Virus record (IMG/VR): IMGVR_UViG_3300042559_002030
Span: 41,444-105,443 of that record
Length of the DNA stretch: 64,000 bases
Strand: one strand, 5' to 3'
DNA from: a virus
Position numbers and translations under genes: made by a program. Below are positions 32,129-40,537 of the stretch, piece by piece. Below the pieces are notes generated by a model. The model was not told the origin of the DNA and made no database searches. It saw only the letters and a program-made list of their open reading frames with translations. Numbering within the stretch: the stretch's first letter is position 1; each line of letters begins with the position of its first letter.

Positions 32129-32576
32129 TGTCGAATCCTTGTTGTTGATAATATTTAGCCCAGTTGACACAAATGTCTAACCTATTTTCTATCTCTTTTT
32201 TCTGTATAATTTTACTTTCCAGCTTGGTCAGTATAATTTCATGCTGATCAGCAGTTTTTGCACGATCACCCAGGGCAGCTCTGGTGTTGATATCCACTGT
32301 TAAAAAATGTAAATTATTGTCCAGCTGTAGTATATCCCTGGCTGTGTTATACCGCGCAAACTTGTCGGCAATACACCAGCTCAGTGCTGCTCTTGTGCTG
32401 TGAAAAAGCCCAACTTCAGTTAGAGAACAGTATACTCTGTAGCCTGCTGATTCTTTCACAATGCGATAACGCCCAAATACTTGGTATTCTCCAGCATCAT
32501 TTTTCCAAAGACTGTTGGACTGTAGCGCCGCAAACTCAGTTTTAAACAGGCGTTCAAATTGTGTGTCTAGGGTCAT
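32079..32576 (-). CDS. Conserved hypothetical protein
   Basis: 165 residues. N-terminal MTLDTQFERLFKTEFAAL, a beta segment (YQVFGRYRIVKESAGYRVYCSLTEVGLFHSTRAALSWCIADKF) and a coiled-coil C-terminus. It overlaps the next gene by 50 bases out of frame and the small XhlA-like gene upstream by ATGA. I associate it with unassigned pelagiphage and cyanophage proteins. Confidence 0.78.
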   Translation of the reverse strand: MTLDTQFERLFKTEFAALQSNSLWKNDAGEYQVFGRYRIVKESAGYRVYCSLTEVGLFHSTRAALSWCIADKFARYNTARDILQLDNNLHFLTVDINTRAALGDRAKTADQHEIILTKLESKIIQKKEIENRLDICVNWAKYYQQQGFDNETARPGRAATNKTNR

Positions 32577-32836
32577 TTAAGAACGTATTGTGTAATAAGG
32601 TACCCAACCACAGCAACTAGTGTACCAATGGTACCTATGCCCCAGTTGATCAATTGATCATTGCGTTTTTCGGCCATGGACTGTACCATGTCGCGCACTT
32701 CACAAATGATTTTTTCAAGCTGAGAAATTTTAGAATCTACATTATCCAATCTTGATTCCAACGCACTGTAGCGTTCAGCACACAGTTCCACATGTGCTTC
32801 TAAACTTTTCTTTTCAATATTGGTAGTATCAACCAT
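32573..32836 (-). CDS. XhlA-like coiled-coil, tail-anchored membrane protein
   Basis: 87 residues: a coiled coil (about 10-60) then one C-terminal membrane helix (GIGTIGTLVAVVGYLITQYVLK). This matches the layout of XhlA-type proteins that act with holins, and of many small phage membrane proteins. A CATAAATA late-type box lies 18 bases upstream, inside the end of the previous gene. Role in lysis is possible only. Confidence 0.72.
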   Translation of the reverse strand: MVDTTNIEKKSLEAHVELCAERYSALESRLDNVDSKISQLEKIICEVRDMVQSMAEKRNDQLINWGIGTIGTLVAVVGYLITQYVLK

Positions 32837-33277
32837 TTAAGTCTCCGTTGATCTATTTATGGAGACCGGAACAAACCAAATATTCTGAGCCGGGCCCTGA
32901 GTGACAATGGTCGATGCCAATTCGTGCTTGTTATCCAGTCCGGTCAGCATGGGCACACCATCCGCATCGGCTCTCAATATGCTGGTGGGATCAACATCAT
33001 TGCCGTATATGTTGTCAGATTCTGTTTCGAATTCAAACATCCATGCACTGCGTGATGTGTCTACTATGGGATCTTGCAGGCGGAACAGCTGAGTTCTTAG
33101 TCCAAGAATCTGTGTTACGGTTTCCCAGTTGCGTTGTTGATTTCTAGCACGATTCCAGGATTCTGCATCGGTTATCATATTTCCTGCATTGTCGCGAAAC
33201 GGAATCCTTGACGGTTTAAAATGTCCTGTAATTCCAGTGGCTGTTATGTCAAAGAAAGTTTGTACTGCATATTTCAT
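32837..33277 (-). CDS. Conserved hypothetical protein
   Basis: 146 residues (MKYAVQTFFDITATGITGHFKPSRIPF...), with RNQQRNWETVTQILGLRTQLFRL and a beta-rich C-terminus ending in RSTET. The family is common and unassigned in T4-like marine phages; it overlaps 33274 by ATGA. Probably a virion or assembly protein by context. Confidence 0.8.
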   Translation of the reverse strand: MKYAVQTFFDITATGITGHFKPSRIPFRDNAGNMITDAESWNRARNQQRNWETVTQILGLRTQLFRLQDPIVDTSRSAWMFEFETESDNIYGNDVDPTSILRADADGVPMLTGLDNKHELASTIVTQGPAQNIWFVPVSINRSTET

Positions 33278-33528
33278 TTGTTCTTTTTACTCAATTCATA
33301 CAGCACTTCAACTTTACTGCACAGTTCATTGAGTGCTACATTGTTGTGCCGGGATTCAAATATTTCTGCCCAGCGGCGCTTGTGTTCTAATTCATCTAGT
33401 TCTTGTTTTAGTTTGGGATCTTGATAATGCAGTGACCGATTCTGTGCGCCTGGGTGACGTGCATACACTGTCCGGCCGCCATCTGGACTTTCAAATATCG
33501 TCACTTCGGTAATCTTGCTCACCATCAT
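33274..33528 (-). CDS. Small conserved hypothetical protein
   Basis: 84 residues (MMVSKITEVTIFESPDGGRTVYARHPG...), a beta hairpin then a charged helix with HKRRWAEIFESRHNN. Overlaps 32837-33277 by ATGA, and the terminator at 33552-33580 lies upstream. Unassigned; a partner of the 32837 protein is likely because the two always seem to be coupled. Confidence 0.78.
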   Translation of the reverse strand: MMVSKITEVTIFESPDGGRTVYARHPGAQNRSLHYQDPKLKQELDELEHKRRWAEIFESRHNNVALNELCSKVEVLYELSKKNK

Positions 33529-33551
33529 AATGAAGTATTTAACGCCAAAAG

Positions 33552-33580
33552 AAAACCCTGGGTTTTAATCCAGGGTTTTT
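33552..33580 (-). terminator. Strong Rho-independent terminator
   Basis: A 10-base perfect stem (AAAACCCTGG with CCAGGGTTTT) around an 8-base loop, with A- and T-runs on both sides, so it can stop transcription in either direction. It ends the transcript of the small virion-type gene 33599-33976. Confidence 0.85.
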
Positions 33581-33598
33581 GTATCAAAAACTAATTGC

Positions 33599-33976
33599 TT
33601 AGTTTGTGAATGTTGCAGTGGCTGCTGTACTACCGCCAGTGGCAGTGTCTAGTGTAGCAGTGGTCCAAGCGCCTGTGGGATACACAGCAATAGCCAGTGT
33701 ATCTGTACCAGCGTCAGTGACTTCGTACATGGCAATAGTGGCCTTGGTTTGAATGGCAAGCATACATGCATTCAAAACTGCGCCACTAGTGGCCAAACTT
33801 GCCAAAGTGATTGTGAAGAAGTCTAACTTTGGACCAGCCAAGTTAACTGTGACAGCACTGGTTGCGCTGTTTAACGGTGTTGGATAACCAGCACCTGGTG
33901 AAGATGCTACTGTTCCAGAGTCCATGTTGGATACTGGTTGGTATGTGCCGTTCGTTGCTGTTGTGATATTTGCCAT
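33599..33976 (-). CDS. Small virion-type protein
   Basis: 125 residues, almost free of charged residues and rich in Thr, Ala, Ser and Gly (ATFTN end; VTVNLAGPKLDFFTITLASLATSG). The middle resembles a conserved patch in small structural proteins of marine T4-like phages. Its own late box (34019-34026), ribosome site AGGAGATTTT and strong terminator make it a separate, probably highly expressed unit, as for a major virion component. Confidence 0.75.
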   Translation of the reverse strand: MANITTATNGTYQPVSNMDSGTVASSPGAGYPTPLNSATSAVTVNLAGPKLDFFTITLASLATSGAVLNACMLAIQTKATIAMYEVTDAGTDTLAIAVYPTGAWTTATLDTATGGSTAATATFTN

Positions 33977-34018
33977 TTTAAAATCTCCTAAAGTATGTGG
34001 TCTTGGTTGACCTACTTT

Positions 34019-34026
34019 TATTTATG
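34019..34026 (-). promoter_or_regulatory. Late promoter box CATAAATA
   Basis: CATAAATA on the minus strand, 42 bases before the ATG at 33976, with a good ribosome site between. Confidence 0.55.
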
Positions 34027-34047
34027 TATTTGGAGAAAAATTACCGG

Positions 34048-35916
34048 TTAGGCTGCTTGTTCTGGGTTGTTTAGAGCACGGTTTCCTGCACTGAATCCAA
34101 ATCTATTCACCAGTTTGGCGCGGCCTGCTGGTGTTGCTAGTACCCAGCCTTCCTGGCCTGGCTGCTGACGATCCAACTGTGTCAACATGTCAGTTTTGAT
34201 ATCGTGCAACAACATGAACGCTGCGAATGCTGCGGTAATGCCGTCGGTGTTGGATCGCGGGCTTTGTAAATATTCCACAATGTTGTTGAATTTGCGTGGT
34301 GTCACATTGGCCTGCAACCAGTCACCAAAGCCATTCAGCAGGTTGTCGTAGTTGCTGGTAATTCTAGAATTGATATAGCGTTTGCATAACTGTGGTAAGT
34401 CAGTGATACCAGCTGAACGAAGGTCCGCAGGATTGAACAATCCATCAATGTCTTTGCCGTGAACAGAAATGATTTGACTCAGTTGCTTGACCAACTGAGT
34501 ATTGAGTTCGATATTTTGAATGTCTTTGACACTGGGTTCAATCAACAACAATCCTGGAACAGGATCCAGTGCGATGTTTTTAATTGCAGTAGGCGAACTG
34601 TCAGGATCTTTGTATCTGGTGTGAATTGCAACACCCACTTCGCTGGCAGCAATACGCTGCCCCAGCTGACTACCAGCAGGTATCTTGTATTCAACAAAGT
34701 TTGGTTGGAACACAAATGCGCCAGCAACTTCGGGCGGAGTGTTGGTGTACAACAGATCGCCTTGCACATAGCCGCGCATGTTTTCCGGAGTGGCAGCCCG
34801 TAACAGAGGAAATAACTTTTGATAGATAGCTACCAGTTCAGTTCTGTCACCTTTGCGCAGGGCCATTATTTGTTGAATATGCTCCGGTGATGTGGCCAAG
34901 CCGTCGTAGCCTTTGGCACTGAATCCGCTTTTGTCTGTGAGCACAAATGTGCCGTCAGGCTTGCGTCCAAATATAATGGCGGGCTTTCCATCCCACTTGA
35001 CAGTGGTAGTTGCTCTAGTATTTTCAGCAGCATGTCGCATGATGTCCACTGCTTCACGAATGCCCCGGGTTCCTTTTTCAAACACTAGATCTTCTAAGTG
35101 TTCAATTCTGGCATCCTTTGCACCTTCCACAATGACCTGCATGCCTTGATTCACAATACGATCACGCAGGCGTGCAAGAAAATCCACTTCGGTGTATTCT
35201 TTGTACACTGGTTCATCGCTTTCCATAAAAGGCACACCTTTTTTAGCAAAGTGATCTCTAGCATCTGCCAACTTGGCATCACGCTTGGGATCCTGTTCCA
35301 ATGCAGCCACAATAGTTTCTACACTGTACAAATCTTCTTTGGTTGCACGATTGTTCAGCAACAGCTTGGCAATCTTGTCAGGATCATCTGTGATAATTTT
35401 GTTGGTTGCGCGGTCGGCAATGCCCGAAGTTTGATTCAGTTTGTAACCCATGCTTTTGGCTATGCTGTTGATCAGCACATTGCGATCAGATCCGCCGTAC
35501 TTGCTGTCAGCAGCGGCTGTCAGCGCAAACTTGGAGAATGGCACATTGGTCAAAAACATAAAGTCAGTTTGCACATAGCCCATTGTGGGTCTTCCATTGA
35601 TGGGCGTTTTAAAATGCACACTGATGCCGGACCGTTTCACATAGTCTTCGGGTTTGAGACCATGGCTCTGAGCCCACTGAGTCAGTTTTGCAGCCAATTG
35701 GTCTTTGCTGACAACATTGGCATCCACTGCTATATCCAAGTCACCGGATGTGGGTTTTAGCCCAGTTGAGCCCAGTTTGTTGTTTTGTAGATCCAGGCCC
35801 GGCAGCAGCATTTCCAACCAGGCCAAGGTGGGATTCACGTCTGTTTGATTGATGCGTTGAGTCAGAATGCGACCATTCTGATCTTTAAATACATTGCCGC
35901 CTTCTTTTAATATCAT
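34048..35916 (-). CDS. Fused double nucleotidyltransferase (pol-beta type plus KxDG type)
   Basis: 622 residues. The N-terminal part has the polymerase-beta nucleotidyltransferase signature [17 protein letters not shown] (Gly-Ser, then Asp59 and Asp61). The middle has a ligase or capping-enzyme type motif, [13 protein letters not shown] (Lys307-x-Asp-Gly), followed by [20 protein letters not shown] and NFVEYKIP, which look like motifs III to V of covalent nucleotidyltransferases. Relatives in marine T4-like phages are unassigned. A nucleic-acid or tRNA repair enzyme that adds nucleotides and then seals is a reasonable guess, not shown. ATGA overlap with the 35913 gene. Confidence 0.78.
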   Translation of the reverse strand: MILKEGGNVFKDQNGRILTQRINQTDVNPTLAWLEMLLPGLDLQNNKLGSTGLKPTSGDLDIAVDANVVSKDQLAAKLTQWAQSHGLKPEDYVKRSGISVHFKTPINGRPTMGYVQTDFMFLTNVPFSKFALTAAADSKYGGSDRNVLINSIAKSMGYKLNQTSGIADRATNKIITDDPDKIAKLLLNNRATKEDLYSVETIVAALEQDPKRDAKLADARDHFAKKGVPFMESDEPVYKEYTEVDFLARLRDRIVNQGMQVIVEGAKDARIEHLEDLVFEKGTRGIREAVDIMRHAAENTRATTTVKWDGKPAIIFGRKPDGTFVLTDKSGFSAKGYDGLATSPEHIQQIMALRKGDRTELVAIYQKLFPLLRAATPENMRGYVQGDLLYTNTPPEVAGAFVFQPNFVEYKIPAGSQLGQRIAASEVGVAIHTRYKDPDSSPTAIKNIALDPVPGLLLIEPSVKDIQNIELNTQLVKQLSQIISVHGKDIDGLFNPADLRSAGITDLPQLCKRYINSRITSNYDNLLNGFGDWLQANVTPRKFNNIVEYLQSPRSNTDGITAAFAAFMLLHDIKTDMLTQLDRQQPGQEGWVLATPAGRAKLVNRFGFSAGNRALNNPEQAA

Positions 35917-37466
35917 GTTACTTTGAATCCCAATGCTTTCAGCATGTTATCAACTGTGCCGTTGCCAGTTGTGGTCACAGCGTTGGTTCCGCTGGCTCGT
36001 CTTAATTCAGTTCCAAGTTTGGGTAGCAGTGCGGGATCAACCCCGTTCAACTTGAATAGCCCTTGTACACCTGCGGTATCAAGAATTCTGCCACCAGCAG
36101 TGGGCGCAGTACCGGGCGCAGTACCAGGCGCTGCACCGCCTGCGGCAGCACCGTTGTCTCCTGTGGCTCCTGCGGCAGCGTCTGGATCGTTTGGATCTAC
36201 TTCTGGCTGTTCTAGTTCCACGCCGGCCCTATTTTTTGAAGATATCAGTTGGGCGCCAGCCATTGCTGTCAATATATATTCAGTGGCTGCTGGTGTTACA
36301 TCTTGCCCGGCTTTGTATGCTTGTAAAATTTTGGCTTTGGCTGCTTCAAGTTCATTTTTATATCCAGATTGCTTTTGAATTTGATCTAGCCCGATCATTT
36401 GATAAGTGCTGGCATCTCTAATGGCGGTTTTTTTATTTACATATGCTAAAAACTTGTTCCAATATTCTTTTTCTGCCGGGTCAGCAGGCGGTGTTACTGC
36501 GTCGGGCTGTCCAGCACCACCTCCTGCTGCTCCGGGTGTTATTGACCCGGGTGTTGCAGGTTGTCCGGGCATGCCCGGCATCTTCATCACATTGGCAGCA
36601 TTGAATCCAGGAGGGGCACCGGGCTTGGGTGTCGTTGCAGCAGAGGCAGGTGCAGGTTTCTTACCAGCCGGCTGCATGCCTGGCATCTTCATTACATTGG
36701 CAGCATTGAATCCCGGTGGTGCGCCAGGTTTAGTTGGTGTTGTTGTTGCGGCAGCCGGATTAGCAGTTGGATTTATCGCCGGATTAGCAGTTGGATTTAT
36801 CGCCGGATTAGCAGTTGGATTTATCGCCGGATTAGCAGTTGGATTTAATCTTGGATTAGCAGTTGGATTTAATCTTGGATCAACGGATGGATCAGCTGTT
36901 TTGACCGTTGGTGCAGTACGCGAAGTTCTGGCTGCTATTGTTTGTTCTCTAGCTGCTCGTTGCTTTGCAACTTCTTCGGGACTTGCACCAGAAGCTGCAA
37001 CTCTTGCATCGGCTGCATCTTGTTCTGCAGATGTTGGTGTAGCATCGCTGCCTGGTACAGCAGCTTGTTGTTTTGCTTGTATCTGTTGCTGTATTGCAGG
37101 CGGCAAGTCTGACAATGAAGTCATTGTTTTACCATCTAAATTTGCTGCGCCAGTTTTTTTATTGTATGTGCCCACTGCTTCGGGCAGTGGTGCTGCACCA
37201 GCTGCTGGTGCCTTAGTTAGTTTTGTTGCTTCTGCAGTCCATCCTGCGGCCAGTTGTGCAGCAACTCTCTGCATGTCCTTGTTTTTTCTTACTGCGTCTA
37301 ATTTTTTTGCAGGGTCAAGAATTCCTGCAGAGGCTGCTTGTGCATTGGGATTGGTGACGCCGGTGGCAGCCCCGAGAGCAGAACCTGCGGCCTTACCGAT
37401 ACCTTTAACGACGTCAAAGACACCTTCGTCTGTGCGGCGTCTACGACTCAGTTCATGAATTTGCAT
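35913..37466 (-). CDS. Low-complexity repeat protein, probably virion
   Basis: 517 residues, rich in Ala, Pro, Gly, Thr and Asn. Starts [28 protein letters not shown] (start style of phage structural genes), has [16 protein letters not shown] octapeptide repeats (about residues 195-238) and two copies of [20 protein letters not shown]-terminal [21 protein letters not shown] and [12 protein letters not shown] look folded. It is the most GC-rich stretch of the window. Likely fibre or decoration-type structural protein. Confidence 0.75.
   Translation of the reverse strand: MQIHELSRRRRTDEGVFDVVKGIGKAAGSALGAATGVTNPNAQAASAGILDPAKKLDAVRKNKDMQRVAAQLAAGWTAEATKLTKAPAAGAAPLPEAVGTYNKKTGAANLDGKTMTSLSDLPPAIQQQIQAKQQAAVPGSDATPTSAEQDAADARVAASGASPEEVAKQRAAREQTIAARTSRTAPTVKTADPSVDPRLNPTANPRLNPTANPAINPTANPAINPTANPAINPTANPAAATTTPTKPGAPPGFNAANVMKMPGMQPAGKKPAPASAATTPKPGAPPGFNAANVMKMPGMPGQPATPGSITPGAAGGGAGQPDAVTPPADPAEKEYWNKFLAYVNKKTAIRDASTYQMIGLDQIQKQSGYKNELEAAKAKILQAYKAGQDVTPAATEYILTAMAGAQLISSKNRAGVELEQPEVDPNDPDAAAGATGDNGAAAGGAAPGTAPGTAPTAGGRILDTAGVQGLFKLNGVDPALLPKLGTELRRASGTNAVTTTGNGTVDNMLKALGFKVT
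36757..36876. repeat. Five tandem 24-bp repeats
   Basis: Units start GGATTAGCAGTTGGATTT; the first three are identical (ending ATCGCC) and the last two end AATCTT. They encode the octapeptides PTANPAIN and PTANPRLN. Identical copies point to recent slippage and possible length variation between strains. Confidence 0.9.
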
Positions 37467-37701
37467 CAGTTTTTCTCACGGTTCTGGTAAATTTGCCTGG
37501 GTCACGCAGGTTGATGGCATTGAGCAATTTGCGTTGTAAATTCTTAGCAGTTTCGGGCTCGTAAATGGAGTCAATCTGCTCTAGCAGGCGTATGGCACTG
37601 GCTATGATGTTACTGGCACGGTTTTCAATCACATGGCGGTTGTCACGCTCAACGTACATTGAATCGAGTTCTTCTAACAAACTTCTAGTTTTCTTTTGCA
37701 T
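37453..37701 (-). CDS. Small conserved helical protein
   Basis: 82 residues, all helix: [40 protein letters not shown]. The pattern matches a small unassigned protein of T4-like cyanophages. Late box GATAAATA lies 23 bases upstream. Overlaps the 35913-37466 gene by 14 bases, so co-expressed with it. Confidence 0.82.
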   Translation of the reverse strand: MQKKTRSLLEELDSMYVERDNRHVIENRASNIIASAIRLLEQIDSIYEPETAKNLQRKLLNAINLRDPGKFTRTVRKTDANS

Positions 37702-37723
37702 TTTGGGCCTGACACCTTTGTGT

Positions 37724-37731
37724 TATTTATC
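37724..37731 (-). promoter_or_regulatory. Late promoter box GATAAATA
   Basis: GATAAATA on the minus strand, 22 bases before the ATG at 37701. Would serve 37701, 37466 and 35916. Confidence 0.55.
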
Positions 37732-37759
37732 GGATGGGCAATTAGATCAAATCTAAATA

Positions 37760-38479
37760 TTAACTATATTGCGCGGCTAACGACAGTAATAATTGTTTGG
37801 TCGGCGGTTGGTCAATGTTGTTAATTGACCATAGTCTATTTTGAGATGTAAAATTATTTGCTAATTCATATTTGTGTATGCAATAGGTAAAAAACCACGG
37901 ATTTTTTAGTAATAGTGTGTCTTCGATTACATCTACAATATCTTCCATACTGGATCTGTCTTGATCCAATTCTACGGGTAACTGCAATCCTTCGTATGTT
38001 TTTCTAATAGTTTCCCGGCTGTCATCAAATTCAATTTGAAAATATTTGTATAAAATATCACTTAAATAGTTTTTATCTAACAATTGGTCAAAATCAATAA
38101 TATTTGTATAACAGTTAGATTGTATATCTTTTGTGATCAAATCATGGTATTCTATTATATTGTGGTAACAACGGTCGTACCAAAACACTGTATCAGCATG
38201 CCAATTGTCTAATACCGTAAAACAATACTGTTCGTCTATTAGCTTTTTCATAAAGTTATTATATATTGCTGAATAGATTTTTTTAGTAGGCAAGATCCTT
38301 AATGCCAAATCAAATTCCAATGTATGATCTTGATAATTGTTGTTATGGGTCAGCGTGATACCACTTGCTTTATGATTTTCAGACATTCTGAATCCAACAC
38401 CATGCAAACTACTATTTAAAATTATAGACTTTAAATAGTGTCCGCTGTGGCCTTCTCGAAATACTATAACTGTTTTCAT
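37760..38479 (-). CDS. Unknown protein, sulfotransferase-like start (cassette gene D)
   Basis: 239 residues, AT-rich DNA. The N-terminus MKTVIVFREGHSGHYLKSI resembles the phosphate-binding loop of PAPS-dependent sulfotransferases or kinases (beta strand, R-x-G-x-S/G-x-x-L). The rest is helical with many aromatic residues (FWYDRCYHNI, LLKNPWFFTYCIHKYE). Last gene of a four-gene overlapping cassette with a radical SAM enzyme (ATGA overlap). Sulfotransferase-like is only a suggestion. Confidence 0.72.
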   Translation of the reverse strand: MKTVIVFREGHSGHYLKSIILNSSLHGVGFRMSENHKASGITLTHNNNYQDHTLEFDLALRILPTKKIYSAIYNNFMKKLIDEQYCFTVLDNWHADTVFWYDRCYHNIIEYHDLITKDIQSNCYTNIIDFDQLLDKNYLSDILYKYFQIEFDDSRETIRKTYEGLQLPVELDQDRSSMEDIVDVIEDTLLLKNPWFFTYCIHKYELANNFTSQNRLWSINNIDQPPTKQLLLSLAAQYS

Positions 38480-39504
38480 GAAAATATAATGTTATAAAGA
38501 TCTGGATTGAATTCTTTTAACGAGGTGTTATGCAACTGATCGTGTTTTACAATTGTTTGTCTTAAATTGGTGAGATCCGTAATAGTTGACCTATTTTTAA
38601 CAGCAGCCCATGCCCGACTGTAAACTTCCCGATGTTGACCAATGTGTTCTTTCAGTGCCATTGGCAAGTTGTCAAGACTGTATGATCCAGATACGTAGTG
38701 ATCTATTAATTCAATAGGGTCACCAAATTTACTAGTCAGATGTTGCTGGTGCCATTTATCTAGTAGGTGCAAACGATTAATATTAAGTAATCCAATTGTA
38801 CGATTTATAGCAGGCATGACCGTATGTGGCATATCTTCTAAAAAAATCTTCCAGTTGGTTTCCCATTGGTTCCACCGCGATGGCCAACGTTGATATTCAT
38901 GTCCTGTACCGATATCATCTAAACTAAATCGAACCCTTACTAAAGCAAACTGTAGGAAAAAATCTATTAGTTTTGAATTTAGTTTGTGTGATCCGTTTGT
39001 ACTAAGTCGTAAAGTTATTTTAGAAAAATCACATCGGTCCGACAATTGTTCTATGTACTGTTTAACATTATTGTTTAAAAACGGCTCGCCACCTGAAAAA
39101 TTAATTTCTTGCACCTGTGATAGGTCAATTTTATTAAATTTAGTTTTAAAATCTGAAAAATTCATGTTAAAATTTGAATTGATTTTAACATTTTCAAGTT
39201 TTGCCCAGGTAGAGCTAGAATGAGATCCACAGATTTTACAAGCTAGATCACAATTTCTATTAGGATATACATCCACTACTATAGGCAACGAATGATTGTG
39301 TTCTAGCCCGTATATCTGATTGGCTCCTTGCCGATAGGAAAATATATTATTATTTTCCTGATCTATACAAGCACGGCAACCAACTGGGTCAACACTGTCA
39401 GATGTATATGTTGCGGGGTCTGTTTGATTGTAACAACATGTTCCAAATCTACTACCGTCATGACTAACCGTCAATCCGTGTTGTATTAACACACACCGAG
39501 TCAT
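38476..39504 (-). CDS. Twitch-type radical SAM enzyme (cassette gene C)
   Basis: 342 residues from the ATG at 39504, which overlaps the stop of the upstream gene (ATGA). The N-terminal Cys set (Cys4, Cys23/24, GCRACIDQE with Cys43, Cys46) is the auxiliary-cluster region of phage-type twitch proteins. The radical SAM core follows: NRNCDLACKICG (Cys85, Cys89, Cys92), SSSTW, FSGGEPF, LSTNGS and FSLDDIG. Twitch or SPASM radical SAM enzymes often modify peptides or proteins; the substrate here is unknown. Directly downstream of replication genes gp41 and gp61. Confidence 0.88.
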   Translation of the reverse strand: MTRCVLIQHGLTVSHDGSRFGTCCYNQTDPATYTSDSVDPVGCRACIDQENNNIFSYRQGANQIYGLEHNHSLPIVVDVYPNRNCDLACKICGSHSSSTWAKLENVKINSNFNMNFSDFKTKFNKIDLSQVQEINFSGGEPFLNNNVKQYIEQLSDRCDFSKITLRLSTNGSHKLNSKLIDFFLQFALVRVRFSLDDIGTGHEYQRWPSRWNQWETNWKIFLEDMPHTVMPAINRTIGLLNINRLHLLDKWHQQHLTSKFGDPIELIDHYVSGSYSLDNLPMALKEHIGQHREVYSRAWAAVKNRSTITDLTNLRQTIVKHDQLHNTSLKEFNPDLYNIIFS

Positions 39505-40052
39505 GGCGAGACCACCCACAGAGTTGGATTAACAATCTTTATGTCAAAACTAACTTGTTCTTTCACCAATGAGTCTAAAGTAAATTTCAAATGATTATGT
39601 TGAATAAAAATAGGATAAAAATTTATTACAGTAACAGATTTGACCCACACGTTTAAAAAATTTACAAATTGAGTTAAAGTTGCATATTTTAAAAACCAAG
39701 GAAATTTAAAAACTATCGTTTCATCTGTTGGAATGTAGGTTGGGCGATGCGTAAGAATATCAGGCTCAACATAGCACCCGGGAAAGTATTGTTTAGATAA
39801 CATATCACTTTCTAAACAAGTTGTGTTGATATCAAACTCTTGAAAATACCAGCCGGCGCAATCAACTGCTACCAGTTTATTATTTTTTAAATTGTCCAGA
39901 ATCCATCGATCAGTAAAATCAAGTTTATACGGAATTCCGTAACGAGTCGCACGCCATTTTTTAACAGCCGGGCGAGACAAATGATATAATCTGAATTGCT
40001 GAATCAGACGAATTGGTCCAAAGTCTGTGCTATAACCAGGTACTATTTGCAT
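39501..40052 (-). CDS. Unknown protein (cassette gene B)
   Basis: 183 residues, AT-rich. MQIVPGYSTDFGPIRLIQQF, RYGIPYKLDFTDRWILDNLKNNKLVAVDCAGWYFQEF, FPGCYVEPD, then a strand-rich half ending LWVVSP. The VAVDCAGWYF segment and alternating strands suggest an alpha/beta fold (glycosidic or Rossmann-like), but no motif is diagnostic. Coupled to the radical SAM gene by ATGA overlap, so it is a likely partner or substrate-handling protein. Confidence 0.75.
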   Translation of the reverse strand: MQIVPGYSTDFGPIRLIQQFRLYHLSRPAVKKWRATRYGIPYKLDFTDRWILDNLKNNKLVAVDCAGWYFQEFDINTTCLESDMLSKQYFPGCYVEPDILTHRPTYIPTDETIVFKFPWFLKYATLTQFVNFLNVWVKSVTVINFYPIFIQHNHLKFTLDSLVKEQVSFDIKIVNPTLWVVSP

Positions 40053-40537
40053 AATCCGTAACAGTCCATTGGATGTGCAGCGACCATATGATTCCCGTCG
40101 ACTTGATCAAAAGTGTGCAATCTTTTAAATTTATTATTGCAGTGATGCATAATAGTGTCTAAACTATCGTTAATCTCATTGAACAATGTAATATTTAAAT
40201 CATGCTGTACAACTTCATAACGATTGATTGCTACATAAGCATATTCGCATTCACTTGTTAATTGTTGTATGGTATTTACCAATGACTGTGTGGTTTGTTG
40301 TTCCAGTACTGGACCAAATATTATCACACCGTTGTACTTGTCGTTGTTGATCGTAATATGCTCTTGACATATTTTTTTAAATTTAGTGTCTGGTGCTGCC
40401 CACCGCCATACCACATCAGTGCATGTTTTTACAAAATTTAACATCACCGATTCTTGCTCTAATATTGTGCATGTGCCAGTGAGATTTTTAAATCCGTTTA
40501 ATTGCTGATCTCTCCAGAAATTATGGTCAATGGTCAT
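40043..40537 (-). CDS. Unknown protein (cassette gene A)
   Basis: 164 residues, AT-rich. MTIDHNFWRDQQLNGFKNL, VVWRWAAPDTKFKKICQEH, NGVIIFGPVLEQQTTQSLVNTIQ, and ending HPMDCYGLCK with two Cys. Overlaps gp41 (ATGA) and gene B (10 bases). The Rossmann-like IIFGPV strand and NTIQQL helix hint at an alpha/beta fold. The Cys pair at the C-terminus could be a ligand or a modification site. Unassigned. Confidence 0.75.
   Translation of the reverse strand: MTIDHNFWRDQQLNGFKNLTGTCTILEQESVMLNFVKTCTDVVWRWAAPDTKFKKICQEHITINNDKYNGVIIFGPVLEQQTTQSLVNTIQQLTSECEYAYVAINRYEVVQHDLNITLFNEINDSLDTIMHHCNNKFKRLHTFDQVDGNHMVAAHPMDCYGLCK

Noticed and set aside
36406-37458. Plus-strand open frame of about 350 codons
   Set aside because: It is antisense to the low-complexity repeat protein; the GC-rich repetitive DNA lacks stops in this frame. 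No ribosome site, no plausible domain.
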